A stretch of DNA of 64,000 nucleotides, from positions 1 through 64,000 of the forward strand of contig CAJQUW010007404.1 in the NCBI GenBank assembly GCA_907163375.1. The letters are read 5' to 3'. Every line of letters starts with the position of its first letter. Position 1 is the stretch's first letter. The position numbers and the translations under genes are program-made. The notes beneath the pieces were generated by a model. That model did not search any database and was not told the origin of the DNA. It saw only the letters and a program-made list of their open reading frames with translations. Shown piece by piece: positions 56,901 through 64,000 of the stretch. The DNA comes from Prostheceraeus crozeri (lineage: Eukaryota; Platyhelminthes; Polycladida; Euryleptidae).

Positions 56901-59900
56901 TTCATCATTGACTTCGACATGATTTATTTAGACTTCTAGATTTCTACTATGTAAATAGGTGCAACAGGTCAGACTTACATATTACTGCTCTGCAGTCCCG
57001 TTCTCAGATCCAACATAACTATAGCAATGTTATACTCGTCTATACATGTACTCATTGAAAGCTATGGAACTCGATAGCACTACTTTCAATACCAAAGAGA
57101 CGTTTTTGTATATTGTAGCATTTGGCGCGCAGGAGACCGCATAGGTAAATGCGTAAACAAGGTATTGTCAAATGGTCGAGATTCGTGACTGTTACCGTAA
57201 AACCTGTAATTGAAGGCCATGGCCTTCTATTTTTCAACCTCCATGGTAAGGTGGCCTTCTATTACAAGTGGCCTTCAATTACAGGGTGGCCTTCTATTTT
57301 ACAACCATCAATTTTCGGTATTTTTAGGTCTATAAAAATTTGAATTTTATAGTTCCACTTCAAATGTTTCAAATCAGTTGAAACCCCGTTGAGTTGAAGA
57401 GGCCTCCTACATGTAGGTACTCCATTTACGTGATAAAACAATGTGTAAAAGTCAGCTTAAATACTCTGATGAAATCTAATTGATTTATAAAAAGAGACGA
57501 AATTTTAACAAAATTGACACTAACATCAATAATTACGTTTGGTGTGATCAAAAGATTTGAATTCAAACTGAGTGTTACACTTATTACTCGAAATCAACTA
57601 GCGAGTTGTCATCATCGGTATCACTGCTGTTCGTTTCATCAGTGCTGTCGAGGTCGACATTATTTGCTTCACGAATTCGTGCTTCTCGGAGAGATGCGCA
57701 TCCATTCGGAATCTCGCCCTCCGGCTTAAAACAATGAATTTTGTGGTCTTCTGACCCGTCCAGGGCGATGGTAAGTCCACATCCAACAAACGATCTTTCG
57801 ATCAAGTCACTTGGTATCTGCTTCCAAGCCTCAACTATCCATCCGAGATACACCTCCATCGAGGGTGCGCGTGTGTTACCAGAGTTGGTATACGTCTTCT
57901 CACCATATACCATCCAGTCCTCGTAGTATTGTCTGATCTTTGCTTTGAACGGGGCGTCCCAGTACACATCAGGTGCTTGGATGTACTTGGTGCAACCTCC
58001 GGGGATTACTGCGGTGTCGATTTGCAGTTTCTTGAGTTGTTGTTTTGTTGAGTCACTGATGTGGCACCTGAAGGAGTCCCACACAAGAAGGCGTTTACCG
58101 AACATGGAATAGCCAAGGATCTTCCTCAGATATTCCGACGTCAGTTCATCGTTGAAGAAGGTTCGACCGGCCCATGAGAGGTAGACAATGTTTTTGAACT
58201 TCTCCTCAATATGCTTGATCGGACGCTTGTTCTTCAATAGCACAAATGGTCGGCATTTGAATCCACCAGACCTTGCAGTCAACATGACTGTAACGTGAAG
58301 CTTCTCATGACCCACGGTCTTGACAGACACCTGACGGGTTCCCCTTTCCTCAACTGTCAGACTGTTAGAGCTATCTAAGTAGACAGCTGTCTCGTCTGAT
58401 GCGAAGATGTATTGGTAGTTAGTTTTTCGACGATTTTCTTCGACGAATACAAGAAAATTGGTTATCTTCTCAGCATAATGTTCAGGCTCTTTTTGACAAG
58501 TTGTCGTTGGGCGACGTGAAACCAGGTTATGGCGATTCAAAAAGTTGACCAACCAACCGTTGCTTGCCCGGAAGGTCGAATCGGAAGAAAAGGTGAGAGC
58601 TTGCTTTTGAATCAGGGTGCGACTGACACGAATCTTCTTCGCACGTTGTTCACGAACCAAAGCGATGAGTTTCTCATCGAAGTCGGCATCCTTCAAAGGA
58701 CGTCCCGCGCCATGTAGTCTCTTATCAGATGAGCTTGAGCAAGGTTGTTGTAACTGAGATTCAAGTTGCATTCTCTGATTGATCCAATTCTTGACACAGG
58801 TACGAGGCACATTTTTGTCTCTTGCAGCCTTAGCTGTATTATAATTCTGAGCATACTTGACAACTCTAGTTTGAACTTAATGTCATAGTTTCTTCGTTTC
58901 GACGGAGTCGATTCTTCAATGTCAGAGTCAGTACTATCCATTACAGCGATGATCGAAAATTTTGATGACTAATGCAGTATCTACATAAATCCTGTGGACG
59001 AACTTTAATGAATCTTATTGGACGAGACTAACCGATGAGGGATCGATGGTAACAATGGGGAGAAGTCAGGTCACGTGTTTTGATATCACGTGTAGTTGCA
59101 ACCTTTGATTCATCAACTGATCAAGCTGTAGTCAGATAGAGGTCAATCTGTTGTATTACTCAGAGGGAGATGCATTGAGAGGTATCAGCCAGCTCCTTTC
59201 ATTAGCGCACGCGAGAATTGACTATCAGATATACCGGTACTTCTAAATATAGCTCCCACAGAGGAAACACAGTTACCGGCAAGCTGATTGACGAGGCAAA
59301 GCATCTCTGAGGACCCCAGAGGATGAATGTTTTCTTCCTTTATAAGCTGTATGTAGGCTGCAGCAGAGAAACACTCTATTGGAGATTGTAGGAGCGTTCA
59401 GTTAGAGGGTGGCGGTCTATTTTCAACCTCCTCGCTAGGATGGCCTTCTATTACGGGTGGCTTTCAAATACAGGGTGGCCTTCTATTTTTCAACCTCCTC
59501 GCTAGGGTGGCCTTCTATTACAGGTGACCTTCAATTACAGGTGGCCTTCAATTACAGGTTTTACGGTATTCGCAGAAATGCGGCAATGAGTAAACTTAAT
59601 CTTGAAAAGTAATTGCTTCTCAACGATAGAAAGAATATCAAATTCAATCTGAGGGACCACGCACTAAAAGCCTAAAATCATTCAATGAATCATACACCTA
59701 AGTTTCAGTTGCTCGAAATTCGCCATTGTTAAATTATTGACATTTCCATTAGTTAAATTCCCCCCTTGGACATCGCAAAAAGTACTGCAAAATCATTTTA
59801 CAAAATAAGCTAGAAAAGTTTGAAATAAATGGGTATTATTATTATTATGCAGACACGAATCCCTGGTTAGCCTAAAGGCATTCTAGCTGTTTCCTTGGAA

Positions 59901-61260
59901 CAGAGGTTAAATACTTGTCCAGGCGATCTTTGATCTATAAGTTGAGCCCTGAAAGTACAATTGGAAGTCGCAGGATGGGCTACGAATGAGCTACGACTGC
60001 TTGATTAATAGGCGATTTCCACAGCGTCAAATGCTCAGACATCAACCTGATTTCAGATGTATAAGATACATTGATAAATGGAAGCATGAGGCGATGGTAT
60101 CAAAAACAAAAGAGATAGCTCTTAATTACTGCCTTGATTTGGATCCAAATTGCTGTTTAATGACGACCGCCTCCAAACGAAGTAAATGATGGCTGAGATG
60201 AAAGTATGTGTTCTGAAATATTTGCATTTTTTGATTTTGCAATTATATTGAAACTTTAACAAAATGAACATTTGACTACTTATACTGGTCGAAATTACCG
60301 AATTATTGTCATTTTTTTACTTTTTATGCTTTTTTGCCACTACCTCAATTTTTTTTGATTTTTGTTGATATTTTGCCAAAAGAGACCCGTGGACATTGTC
60401 ATAACAACATAAATTTTAGTACCGATTTGAGTCCTCAATTGCTCATTCTGTTGCATATGACTACAATTGACTTTCAAAAGTGGCAGTCACTTTTCAGACT
60501 TTAAAAACAAGGGATTATTCCAGTAAAAAAGATAAAAGATATCGATGCATCTCCGTTATTGCCGTCATGCCATAGCATTCTTAGATTTCCAAAAAAAGCA
60601 GTTGCAAGGATTCCGATCTTATATAATAATTGGCAGCTAAGTGATGAAAATGATGATGATCAGACAGTAGATCAATAATAATAATTAATAATTTATTTTC
60701 ATTATCTAAATAATGACATTATTATCTTAAAAAATCAATATTTAGTATCAGTAGAGCATGACTTAAATAATAGGAATCAATTTCGAGTTTTAAGTGTTTC
60801 TGGTCAATTCAAATCCACATTCACTTTAGAGTGAAATCACCATATGATTGGATAGTTATGTAAGTCTGATACAAAAATTTAACTGAACCTAAGGGCACAG
60901 GAAATTTGATTTTCTTTCATTTTCCACGATTGTAGATAAACAGGATATATCACGGCATGGAGTTGATATTGTACGGACAAGACTAAATCTTGTATCATAG
61001 TCCGCATGATACATGAAACATGACCTCATTCGCGTCATTTTTGCATTCAAAGAACAACAACCTTCACAGCTATCAGTCAAGAAAGAATCATTTACCTCGT
61101 CGTCGGTCGGTCAACCGGCTGATAAAGATCGTTGAGATCCGACTCGAGGGGTATAAGTCGAGGCATTTCCATCCCGCCCTCTTCTTCATCGTTCACATCC
61201 AGTTGGAATTCTTGAGCTGCTCGAGACCTTTGCTTGGGAGGCGTCTGATTTGGTTCGTTC
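20798..61260 (-). CDS. CKAP5: CKAP5 / XMAP215 / chTOG microtubule polymerase, C-terminal eight exons
   Basis: Eight exons joined at GT-AG sites with matching phases encode the last 572 residues; the 5' exons are beyond the window. Recognised blocks: MVASQIASSDIQTSIQALAQ, TEHIDQVLMMITTQLR, AQVVRSVNVMCVRILENA, LLMKCIWRITRNL, NEIFRKVGTKEMTHEGLNDL, QLFLERLRAVRKNLGL and the terminal LKRRLEKIKSSQK, all as in animal CKAP5. Together they cover the last TOG-like (C-terminal) helical region and the TACC-interacting tail. The protein catalyses tubulin addition at plus ends and works at spindles and centrosomes. The exon order in the window is 61260-61096, 52011-51866, 48488-48137, 44513-44327, 44257-43994, 35517-35250, 23071-22860, 20923-20798. 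No lesion is seen. One donor (after 43994, GTTCGT) is weak. Confidence 0.93.
20924..22859. other. CKAP5 intron with decayed repeats
   Basis: Holds a direct pair of GCGACATtTTATTAGGACCACC-type sequences (about 21124-21146 and 21312-21334), typical of Tc1/mariner ends, and a Penelope-like terminal fragment at about 21650-21740. Otherwise nothing recognised. Confidence 0.5.
21650..21740 (-). mobile_element. Penelope-like terminal fragment with hammerhead-like core
   Basis: On the minus strand a CTGAGGA box is followed by a perfect hairpin AGCGTG-AA-CACGCT and then AAACG, the layout of the hammerhead-like motifs found in Penelope-like element terminal repeats; the expected G before AAAC is a T here. 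No coding part is visible. Confidence 0.45.
22860..23071 (-). CDS. CKAP5: CKAP5 exon
   Basis: 212 nt; acceptor CTTCTTCTGCAG, donor GTGAGC. Encodes a Ser/Thr/Asn-rich linker and QLFLERLRAVRKNLGLDP, matching the vertebrate YLERLKILRQRCGL tail motif. Confidence 0.93.
23290..24730 (+). mobile_element. 5'-truncated LINE (CR1/L2/Jockey-type) reverse transcriptase, frameshifted
   Basis: Reverse-transcriptase blocks in order: ENYRPIALTSV, NNQHGFLEGRSS, ISIDFTKAFDTLCH, SSGVPQ, then after a frameshift near 23726 the YADD box as SLFADDLNLYT, then after a second frameshift near 24137 the thumb/C-terminal segment (VRPLVEYCSQVWSPY, IAAIWNSLPDTVV, STFKKRL). The 3' end has an A-rich stretch and (ATTC)n tail at about 24700-24726. 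It inserted in a CKAP5 intron in opposite orientation to the gene. It is not functional. Confidence 0.9.
25034..25357 (-). mobile_element. LINE reverse-transcriptase C-terminal fragment
   Basis: The frame contains HLDHSLSKPRRQIHLLHCLK and RSISAYAYPALCSI, the post-RT pattern of non-LTR retrotransposons. It is a short remnant without RT core. Confidence 0.6.
25889..26360 (+). mobile_element. Decayed LINE fragment with CxxCxKGVG zinc motif
   Basis: TKVMLSKQRPIGPS and FPCSTCRKGVGCDSVQCIVC are followed, with stops and shifts, by RFCYLGDMMESGGGSY; this order (K-T-K-V-M, Cys motif, FCYLGDM) is typical of a LINE RT C-terminal region. Confidence 0.75.
26404..26939 (+). mobile_element. Decayed hAT transposase fragment
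   Basis: The C-terminal dimerisation signature is recognisable near 26810-26939 (PVVSADIERSFSNYKIMLSD then RRQSLTQENIRLIMI), preceded by related coding remnants (LQAKLDAMLSKNPAFKII). Several stops and frameshifts; non-functional. Confidence 0.8.
26940..29456. other. CKAP5 intron, no feature recognised
   Basis: AT-rich sequence with only short random open frames; nothing identified by reading. Confidence 0.5.
30037..31448 (+). mobile_element. mariner-like element (1,412 bp) flanked by TA
   Basis: Terminal inverted repeats of about 30 bp (shared block TTCACTTACTTGGGCCGCTC) begin at 30037 and end at 31448, flanked by TA at 30035-30036 and 31449-31450. It encloses a single degenerate transposase gene on the plus strand. 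Confidence 0.92.
30265..31179 (+). pseudogene. mariner/Tc1-superfamily transposase, two frameshifts
   Basis: ATG 30265 opens an N-terminal helix-turn-helix part that ends at a stop near 30413 because of a one-base loss in a T run. The next frame (30399-30902) has HTH SQRQVSREVGVSLPSVNRIL and the first catalytic block NIVFSDEASFHLNGQ. After an indel near 30832 the third frame (30850-31179) has SLIFQQDGTPAHFS and EWTPRSPDLTIDDFWLWG, the second and third acidic blocks. Family knowledge: DDE transposase cutting at TA. This copy is broken. Confidence 0.9.
32051..32884 (-). mobile_element. Penelope-like element remnant: large inverted repeat with GIY-YIG frame
   Basis: Two ~300-bp arms (32051-32354 and 32585-32884) are inverted copies. 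The minus-strand frame 32529-32230 encodes a GIY-YIG endonuclease-like domain (FVVYEFDCKHSSKSYIGQTN then RFEEHER), as at the C-terminus of Penelope-like retroelements. Each arm contains a box CTGAGGCAGCG..., a 5-bp hairpin stem and GAAACG, a hammerhead-like arrangement known from Penelope-like terminal repeats. No RT core is seen, so it is a terminal fragment that inserted with an inverted duplicate end. Confidence 0.75.
32885..35249. other. CKAP5 intron, no further feature recognised
   Basis: No gene recognised. It contains the right inverted sequences of the possible TTAA element (about 33507 and 34582). Confidence 0.5.
35250..35517 (-). CDS. CKAP5: CKAP5 exon
   Basis: 268 nt; acceptor CTATTCCACAG, donor GTAAGA. 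Encodes NEIFRKVGTKEMTHEGLNDL, SQFFQRYIAQSL and a charged helix (EREKAAKENAEKQARV). The trailing G joins GT of the next exon as Gly. Confidence 0.95.
38900..39240 (+). mobile_element. Decayed LINE reverse-transcriptase fragment
   Basis: Across frames: LLLYVAGTLRDFHPKLTS, then CMYADDICEIIPISKFESD (YADD box), then NETKVKTFLYQQKCF. These are the RT palm and following lysine-rich blocks of a LINE; several stops. Confidence 0.7.
41431..41545 (-). mobile_element. Diverged SINE copy (body only)
   Basis: It shares with the SINE at 52750-52935 the minus-strand blocks GGAAGTCGGTAGGAA, GTCTGATCATTTCAGCACCG and GTGACGTTTG in the same order. The tRNA-like head is not recognisable. Confidence 0.55.
43994..44257 (-). 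CDS. CKAP5: CKAP5 exon
   Basis: 264 nt, phase 0 at both ends; acceptor TTTTTTCAG. Encodes PLRTVKTVLYTFCTILGQGI and an Ala/Ser-rich linker. The donor after GAG is GTTCGT, weaker than the others; a different downstream donor is possible, but the frame stops soon after. Confidence 0.85.
44327..44513 (-). CDS. CKAP5: CKAP5 exon
   Basis: 187 nt; acceptor GCAATTCTTCAG, donor GTAAAT. Encodes ALVILLRESV and LLMKCIWRITRNLAS, matching the vertebrate VMKCLWRM block. Separated from the next exon by a 69-bp intron. Confidence 0.92.
44514..45343. other. CKAP5 intron, no feature recognised
   Basis: Nothing identified apart from short random frames. Confidence 0.4.
45348..46900 (-). mobile_element. DNA transposon (1,553 bp) with AATT duplications and iterated terminal motif
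   Basis: The inverted ends CTGCCCTCCAAAGGCAAAAC / reverse complement are flanked by AATT (45344-45347 and 46901-46904). The motif CCAAAGGCAAAACAACTTAA recurs inside near both ends (about 45353, 45541, 45588, 46633, 46664, 46691, 46872) in both orientations, probably transposase-binding sites. It encodes one minus-strand protein. Confidence 0.88.
45789..46625 (-). CDS. DDE-like transposase-related protein (DUF7869-type?), probably N-truncated
   Basis: 278 residues with an RNase-H-like pattern: GLAFVWDESTAGRNKEDIAS, FTIYMDNCAAQNKNWFLYG and ETGHTFMAADCDHSRIGK, which recalls proteins annotated with DUF7869 that carry such DNCxxQNKNW and GHTxMxxDxxH motifs in invertebrate and cnidarian repeats. 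The likely catalytic acids are the Asp of YMDN and the Asp/His of DCDHS. The family is usually longer at the N-terminus, so the first part (zinc/DNA-binding) is missing here, consistent with an internally deleted copy. The frame is open to the end (LINSDE). Confidence 0.65.
   Translation of the reverse strand: MKVCIFTSRVIAFNQTFSPVGATKKRGLAFVWDESTAGRNKEDIASCFLQFIHHFRDVMEFTIYMDNCAAQNKNWFLYGICLQCEQQPNVAIQTLRLKYLETGHTFMAADCDHSRIGKNLKAMKTVLDIEDFAACCQTNRVGSKKMVSSDFVTEKDRDCIFQYRLNNLTASTNPPKPMLSDVVVAEFRRSSAAMYLKTSFEQGEFTKYKVEDLVKKRYRSPETFSLPFVRRGINEGINTCKKRDIIGKLVPLMPQHQRSYWTDMPESSLSVDLINSDE
46905..48136. other. CKAP5 intron, no feature recognised
   Basis: No coding or repeat signature recognised. 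Confidence 0.4.
48137..48488 (-). CDS. CKAP5: CKAP5 exon
   Basis: 352 nt; acceptor TTCTCTTTCAG, donor GTAAGA. Encodes helical repeats with TEHIDQVLMMITTQLR and QVVRSVNVMCVRILENANK, close to the vertebrate QQVVRSVNLL block. Confidence 0.93.
48489..51865. other. CKAP5 intron, no feature recognised
   Basis: AT-rich; only a short (TTA)n microsatellite near 51310-51327. Confidence 0.5.
51866..52011 (-). CDS. CKAP5: CKAP5 exon
   Basis: 146 nt; acceptor CCGTTAACAG, donor GTAAGT. Encodes SPSMHLLRTSSDMNSAI and the conserved SSDIQTSIQALAQIDGVL block. Phases match both neighbours (A completes Arg; the final T joins CG of the next exon as Ser). Confidence 0.93.
52012..52749. other. CKAP5 intron start, no feature recognised
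   Basis: Nothing recognised between the exon and the SINE. Confidence 0.4.
52750..52935 (-). mobile_element. tRNA-derived SINE
   Basis: On the minus strand the head GGTCTCCGTGACACGG is followed by an A-box-like GTGGTTAAGTACTTGG (52921-52904) and a B-box-like AGGTCGAGCCCC (52883-52872), 20-30 bases apart as in tRNA-derived SINEs. The body contains GGAAGTCAGCAGGAAGAGC and TCAGCACCGTCC, shared with the 41.4-kb copy. Not a functional tRNA: the acceptor stem is not closed. Confidence 0.7.
52936..56158. other. CKAP5 intron, no feature recognised
   Basis: About 3.2 kb of AT-rich sequence without recognisable coding or repeat content. Confidence 0.4.
56161..56322. mobile_element. 162-bp palindromic MITE flanked by TA
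   Basis: Arms starting GTTAAGATAG and ending CTATCTTAAC pair over most of their length (also ATTCAAATATTT / AAATATTTGAAT and AGTACCACAT / ATGTGGTACT). TA at 56159-56160 and 56323-56324. Tc1/mariner-type target. Confidence 0.85.
56665..56909. mobile_element. Foldback element (two ~80-bp arms)
   Basis: 56665-56746 is inverted at 56830-56909 (shared AATGATGAAATGA, GCCAAAGCTGC, TATTATATTCTTTTT, TTTATTCACCCA). The loop contains a further inverted pair (CTACAAAAT / ATTTTGTAAG). The edge box GCCGAAATA recalls Penelope-like terminal repeats, so it could be an inverted pair of such ends. Confidence 0.75.
57195..59566 (-). mobile_element. Tigger/pogo-like DNA transposon (2,372 bp) flanked by TA
   Basis: Ends CCGTAAAACCTGTAATTGAA (57195) and its inverse (to 59566), flanked by TA at 57193-57194 and 59567-59568. 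Subterminal regions on both sides carry several copies of GGCCTTCAATTACAGG-type repeats (57215-57306; 59398-59560). It encodes one minus-strand transposase. Confidence 0.92.
57584..58941 (-). pseudogene. pogo/Tigger-type transposase, one N-terminal frameshift
   Basis: From ATG 58941 an acidic then basic N-terminus (SKRRNYDIKFKLE) is followed by a frameshift near 58866-58872; the rest (58810-57584, 408 codons) is open. Order: CENP-B-type N-terminal helix-turn-helix remnant (RTCVKNWINQRMQLE), second HTH (ASNGWLVNFLNRHNLVSRR), DDE_1 core with Asp in IFASDETAVYL, Asp in LLVWDSFRCHIS and Asp in QAPDVYWDAPFKAKI, then an acidic tail (DSTDETNSSDTDDDNS). Catalytic acids appear intact. A single indel separates this from a full-length gene, so the copy is young. 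Confidence 0.88.
59569..61095. other. CKAP5 intron, no feature recognised
   Basis: Contains a short (TTA)n microsatellite near 59835; nothing else. Confidence 0.4.
61096..61260 (-). CDS. CKAP5: CKAP5 exon (most 5' in window)
   Basis: 165 nt; acceptor CATTTCAG before 61260, donor GTAAAT after 61096. Encodes an acidic linker (LDVNDEEEGGMEMPRLIPLE) leading to the C-terminal TOG-like domain. It ends with two bases of a codon (AG) completed by the first base of the next exon. Confidence 0.85.
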
Positions 61261-63139
61261 CTGAAATGGATTATTTCTTTTACAAAGCAAATTTCGAACA
61301 ATTTGTCAACCACTAAGTCGTATGTGTTTGTTTTTTCAAAACATATATTCAGGAGACTAACAATGATTAGAAAAAATAACAAATGGCTGTTGTCCATCTG
61401 CACCACATAGCCGTATCCCAGGCCATAGCAATCTGTACACCCTCATCGCACCATCGATCGACTGCAGGTTCAGGCCCAACAGAAGGTCCTCGCTGGCCAC
61501 TCAATCTTCGAGAGATACTCCACAGATCCATTTGAACATGTCTGTCTGTTACTTCCATTCTTCTCATTTCTAAAGCTGTCACAGATCATCATGTTTTGCA
61601 AATATTTGCTGGCTATTGCGGAGCTACACTTCAAAAGTTGATGTTTGACCTAAAAGCCCTTTCTTCCGCAAAAAGAAGAAGTAAAAAACAACTATTTTAT
61701 CCAAAAGTTCGCTTCTTGCTTTGACAAGGATGCTATGATGACTGGATTACAAGGGAATTATTAAAATTTGAAAAAACAAGATAGGATATAGGACAAAGTG
61801 AGACCCACTAAAAAATCGTAAAGGCTTTGCTTGATCTTCCAAATTTTCTTTCTTAACTTTCCATTTCTTCCATTTCATATTTTTACCTGCTTATCAATGT
61901 TTTTGCGATGTTCTATGTTGCAGCATAGCTTCACCATCTTTCAAGTGAGTCTCACTTTGTCCAATATAATGTCTCGTTATTTCAAATTTCAATTATAGCC
62001 TTGTTATCCACTTATCCACTTGTCAAAGTAAGGAGCGAAAATTTCGGTAAAATATTTGTGTTTTTCTTTGTCTTGTTGCGGAAGAGAGAGCTCCTGGGCC
62101 AAGCATAAACTTTCGTCACAGCTCATGTCTCAGGAATGTCACAGACCACAGGTGGCATGTCGTGTCAATGGGAAACACGAATTAGTGAGTTACCTTTCTG
62201 CAGTCTGACTTCACATTTCGATCACCTCACATTAGACAAGCAAGACACTTAACACTCATCATGACTATCTATAAACCTTCACACAATGGTACCTCATAAA
62301 CTGTCGACCTCAGAAGGCACGGGAACCGAAGAATCACGAATTTACAATATAACTTTGCAATCTCGAGAACAAAAATGTTCTCTTTCCTGGGAGTTTTGTC
62401 TAGATGACTTGCTTTACAGAAATAACATGTTTGACTATGTTCCCGCATTCGTCTTCACGTAAGTGATTGAATATACTACACATTAATAAATGAAGCCGAA
62501 CAAGTACATCTGGCATTTACGTTGAACCCGCATGTTATATCATGGTCACACACCAGCCACAATGTCCACTGGCTGACATTTACTAGAGCGTATGTCAAGC
62601 TGCCGCAGTGACCGATCAAGTAGCAATGAAGCAGTTAGTCACTGCGGACACTCAAAACAATGACAGCGTAATTAAGATGTAATTCAAATCAAAAATATGA
62701 GAATGATGAATGGAATAGTGACGGAAGCAGGGTTCATTAACACATCTTGAGATTCACTGCCCTATGAACGCTAGGGAAAATCATTTAGATACAAATATGC
62801 TGCACCACCATATATTTTGCACCATTTACTTATGTGCATCTATTCTAGGGTTTTGTCTTATGGAAGCGAAAAAAGTTAACAAAATATCTGAATAAAAATA
62901 TAATTTAAGTCAGAAAGTATGTCGAAAATCGCGCCGTTTGAATTCTCTGGGCATCTACATGTCTTCCTCTTTCCTTGCTTACAGTTGTAGAGCAATATTT
63001 TGTAGGATACTATTGGAATGGTTACTTTTGATGGAAAATGTTCCACATTTCATTAATGTAGATTTGAGTAAGGGTTGTGCTCCATGGGAAAATCAATCTC
63101 AGTACTCACAGTAACTTCTCAGAGCACATTCAATAAGCT
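61261..63139. other. CKAP5 intron/upstream, no feature recognised
   Basis: A 71-codon frame at 61367-61582 (minus) has no recognisable family and no clear splice context. Nothing else recognised. Confidence 0.4.
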
Positions 63140-63182
63140 TGGCATCGCAAATGGCATCAGGTGATTTCGAACGACTTACAAG

Positions 63183-63475
63183 TTAAGACGAATTAAGATA
63201 GCAGGCAGTCTGTGGTGGAAGATAGCAGCTGGCACGACAGAGGCTGCCAATGCGTTGAGTTGTCTGCTTGCTGATGGGCTGGATGTGCGGTTTCCATAAC
63301 AAGTCTTTAGCAACCTTTAATCCAAGCAAGGAGATGGAATCTTCTCTGATCCTATTGTCTGACATCTTGATACTACAGTGTTTCATAAATTTATTTACAC
63401 TGCATGTATTCATAGACTTCTTCTTTTCAACGTAGATTTTTGTTATTTCACGATAGACAGATAGTGCGCACATGG
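63183..63475 (-). mobile_element. LINE reverse-transcriptase C-terminal fragment
   Basis: ISLLGLKVAKDLLWKPHIQ and QRIGSLCRASCYLPPQT match the post-RT pattern (LLGhxhxxDLxWxxHI ... GxLxRxxxxLPP) of non-LTR retrotransposons. Short remnant. Confidence 0.75.
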
Positions 63476-64000
63476 TAACTTTTTCATTCGTAACTCAGTG
63501 ATATTGAGACTAATAATATGAAAAGAAAGTAAATTGCATTTTTATCATTGTCATTGTGGAATTGTTCGTGCTTGTTCTACGGTTTCGAGTTCAATTTTCT
63601 CATGCCAGTTATCGCAATTCTCCATCTTTAACCACTGTAAGAAAAAGAATTTCTGTGAAAGTGAGGAAAGCAATGGCGATACTGATAAGTTGAAATCCTC
63701 AATTATTCGCAGCTTTTTGTATTGTTGTTGTTGTTGTTCTGAGTGTGCCGAAGCGTCGACTTTTCTGGACTAGCAGCAACTGTCTGCTCAACATAATTCT
63801 GGTCAATACTCAGTTATGTTTGGATCTTCAAATTTATCACGAATGCGATCTTGAAGGTGTAGGTGAATCAGAACTTGTCTCCTTCCACATTTTGAATGCT
63901 CTAAGCTCTCCAATTTTTAACTTCCTTTCATTAAAACTTAATCGCTTTCGTGTAGCTGTTGTATCCAGTCTAAATAATAATAAAACTTGTGAATAGAAAG
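63476..64000. other. Unrecognised sequence at window end
   Basis: Open plus-strand frames at 63534-63996 have no recognisable domain. A (TTG)n microsatellite is near 63719-63738. Confidence 0.4.

Noticed and set aside
61367-61582. Additional CKAP5 exon
   Set aside because: No conserved CKAP5 segment and no convincing acceptor/donor pair in the right phase.
63121-63182. Possible exon ending at a GTGAGT donor near 63110
   Set aside because: The adjacent sequence is a LINE fragment and the translated stretch does not match CKAP5.
1-64000. CRISPR arrays, rRNA or bacterial operons
   Set aside because: None of their signatures are present; gene structure and repeats are eukaryotic.

Overview
The window is AT-rich eukaryotic (metazoan) DNA. 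It holds a spliced animal gene with conserved introns and animal-type transposons of many classes; there are no bacterial-type operons, rRNAs, tRNAs or CRISPR arrays. I cannot name the species. An invertebrate is the best guess, from the Polinton, Penelope-like and LINE content.

Region 1 (1-19435) is a nearly complete Polinton/Maverick, the large self-synthesising DNA transposon / integrated virus class, bounded by a 62-bp terminal inverted repeat. The plus-strand block encodes a UBA-RING protein related to inhibitor-of-apoptosis E3 ligases, three or four small unknown proteins, a packaging ATPase (broken), a conserved Polinton protein, an integrase with chromodomain, the penton-like minor capsid protein, a basic core protein, the major capsid protein and an adenain-like protease. 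The minus-strand block encodes an unknown protein overlapping a TATA-binding-protein-like protein, and a very long protein-primed DNA polymerase B interrupted by one in-frame stop. The TBP-like gene is the most striking item. Several promoters of the same element carry a bZIP-type site (TGAGTCA or TGACGTCA) followed by a TATA box, so the element may encode part of its own transcription-initiation machinery. Three tandem hairpins with compensatory stem changes lie 3' of the polymerase gene.

The right arm (14.8-18.1 kb) carries an intron-rich cargo gene on the minus strand, unlike the intronless remainder. One of its exons is split by a hAT element whose target-site duplications supply an exactly restoring splice donor and acceptor, so the transposon can act as an intron.

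Region 2 (20.8-61.3 kb, minus strand) is the 3' part of the CKAP5 / XMAP215 / chTOG microtubule polymerase gene: eight exons with consistent phases encode the C-terminal 572 residues, ending in the typical Lys/Arg-rich tail. Its introns (69 bp to 12 kb) hold most of the remaining transposons: several decayed LINE reverse-transcriptase fragments, a decayed hAT, a mariner-like element with two frameshifts, Penelope-like remnants with a GIY-YIG reading frame in a large inverted repeat, an element with iterated terminal motifs and a DDE-like protein, a Tigger/pogo-like transposon, palindromic MITEs and two copies of a tRNA-derived SINE. Region 3 (61.3-64 kb) is further intron or upstream sequence with one LINE fragment.
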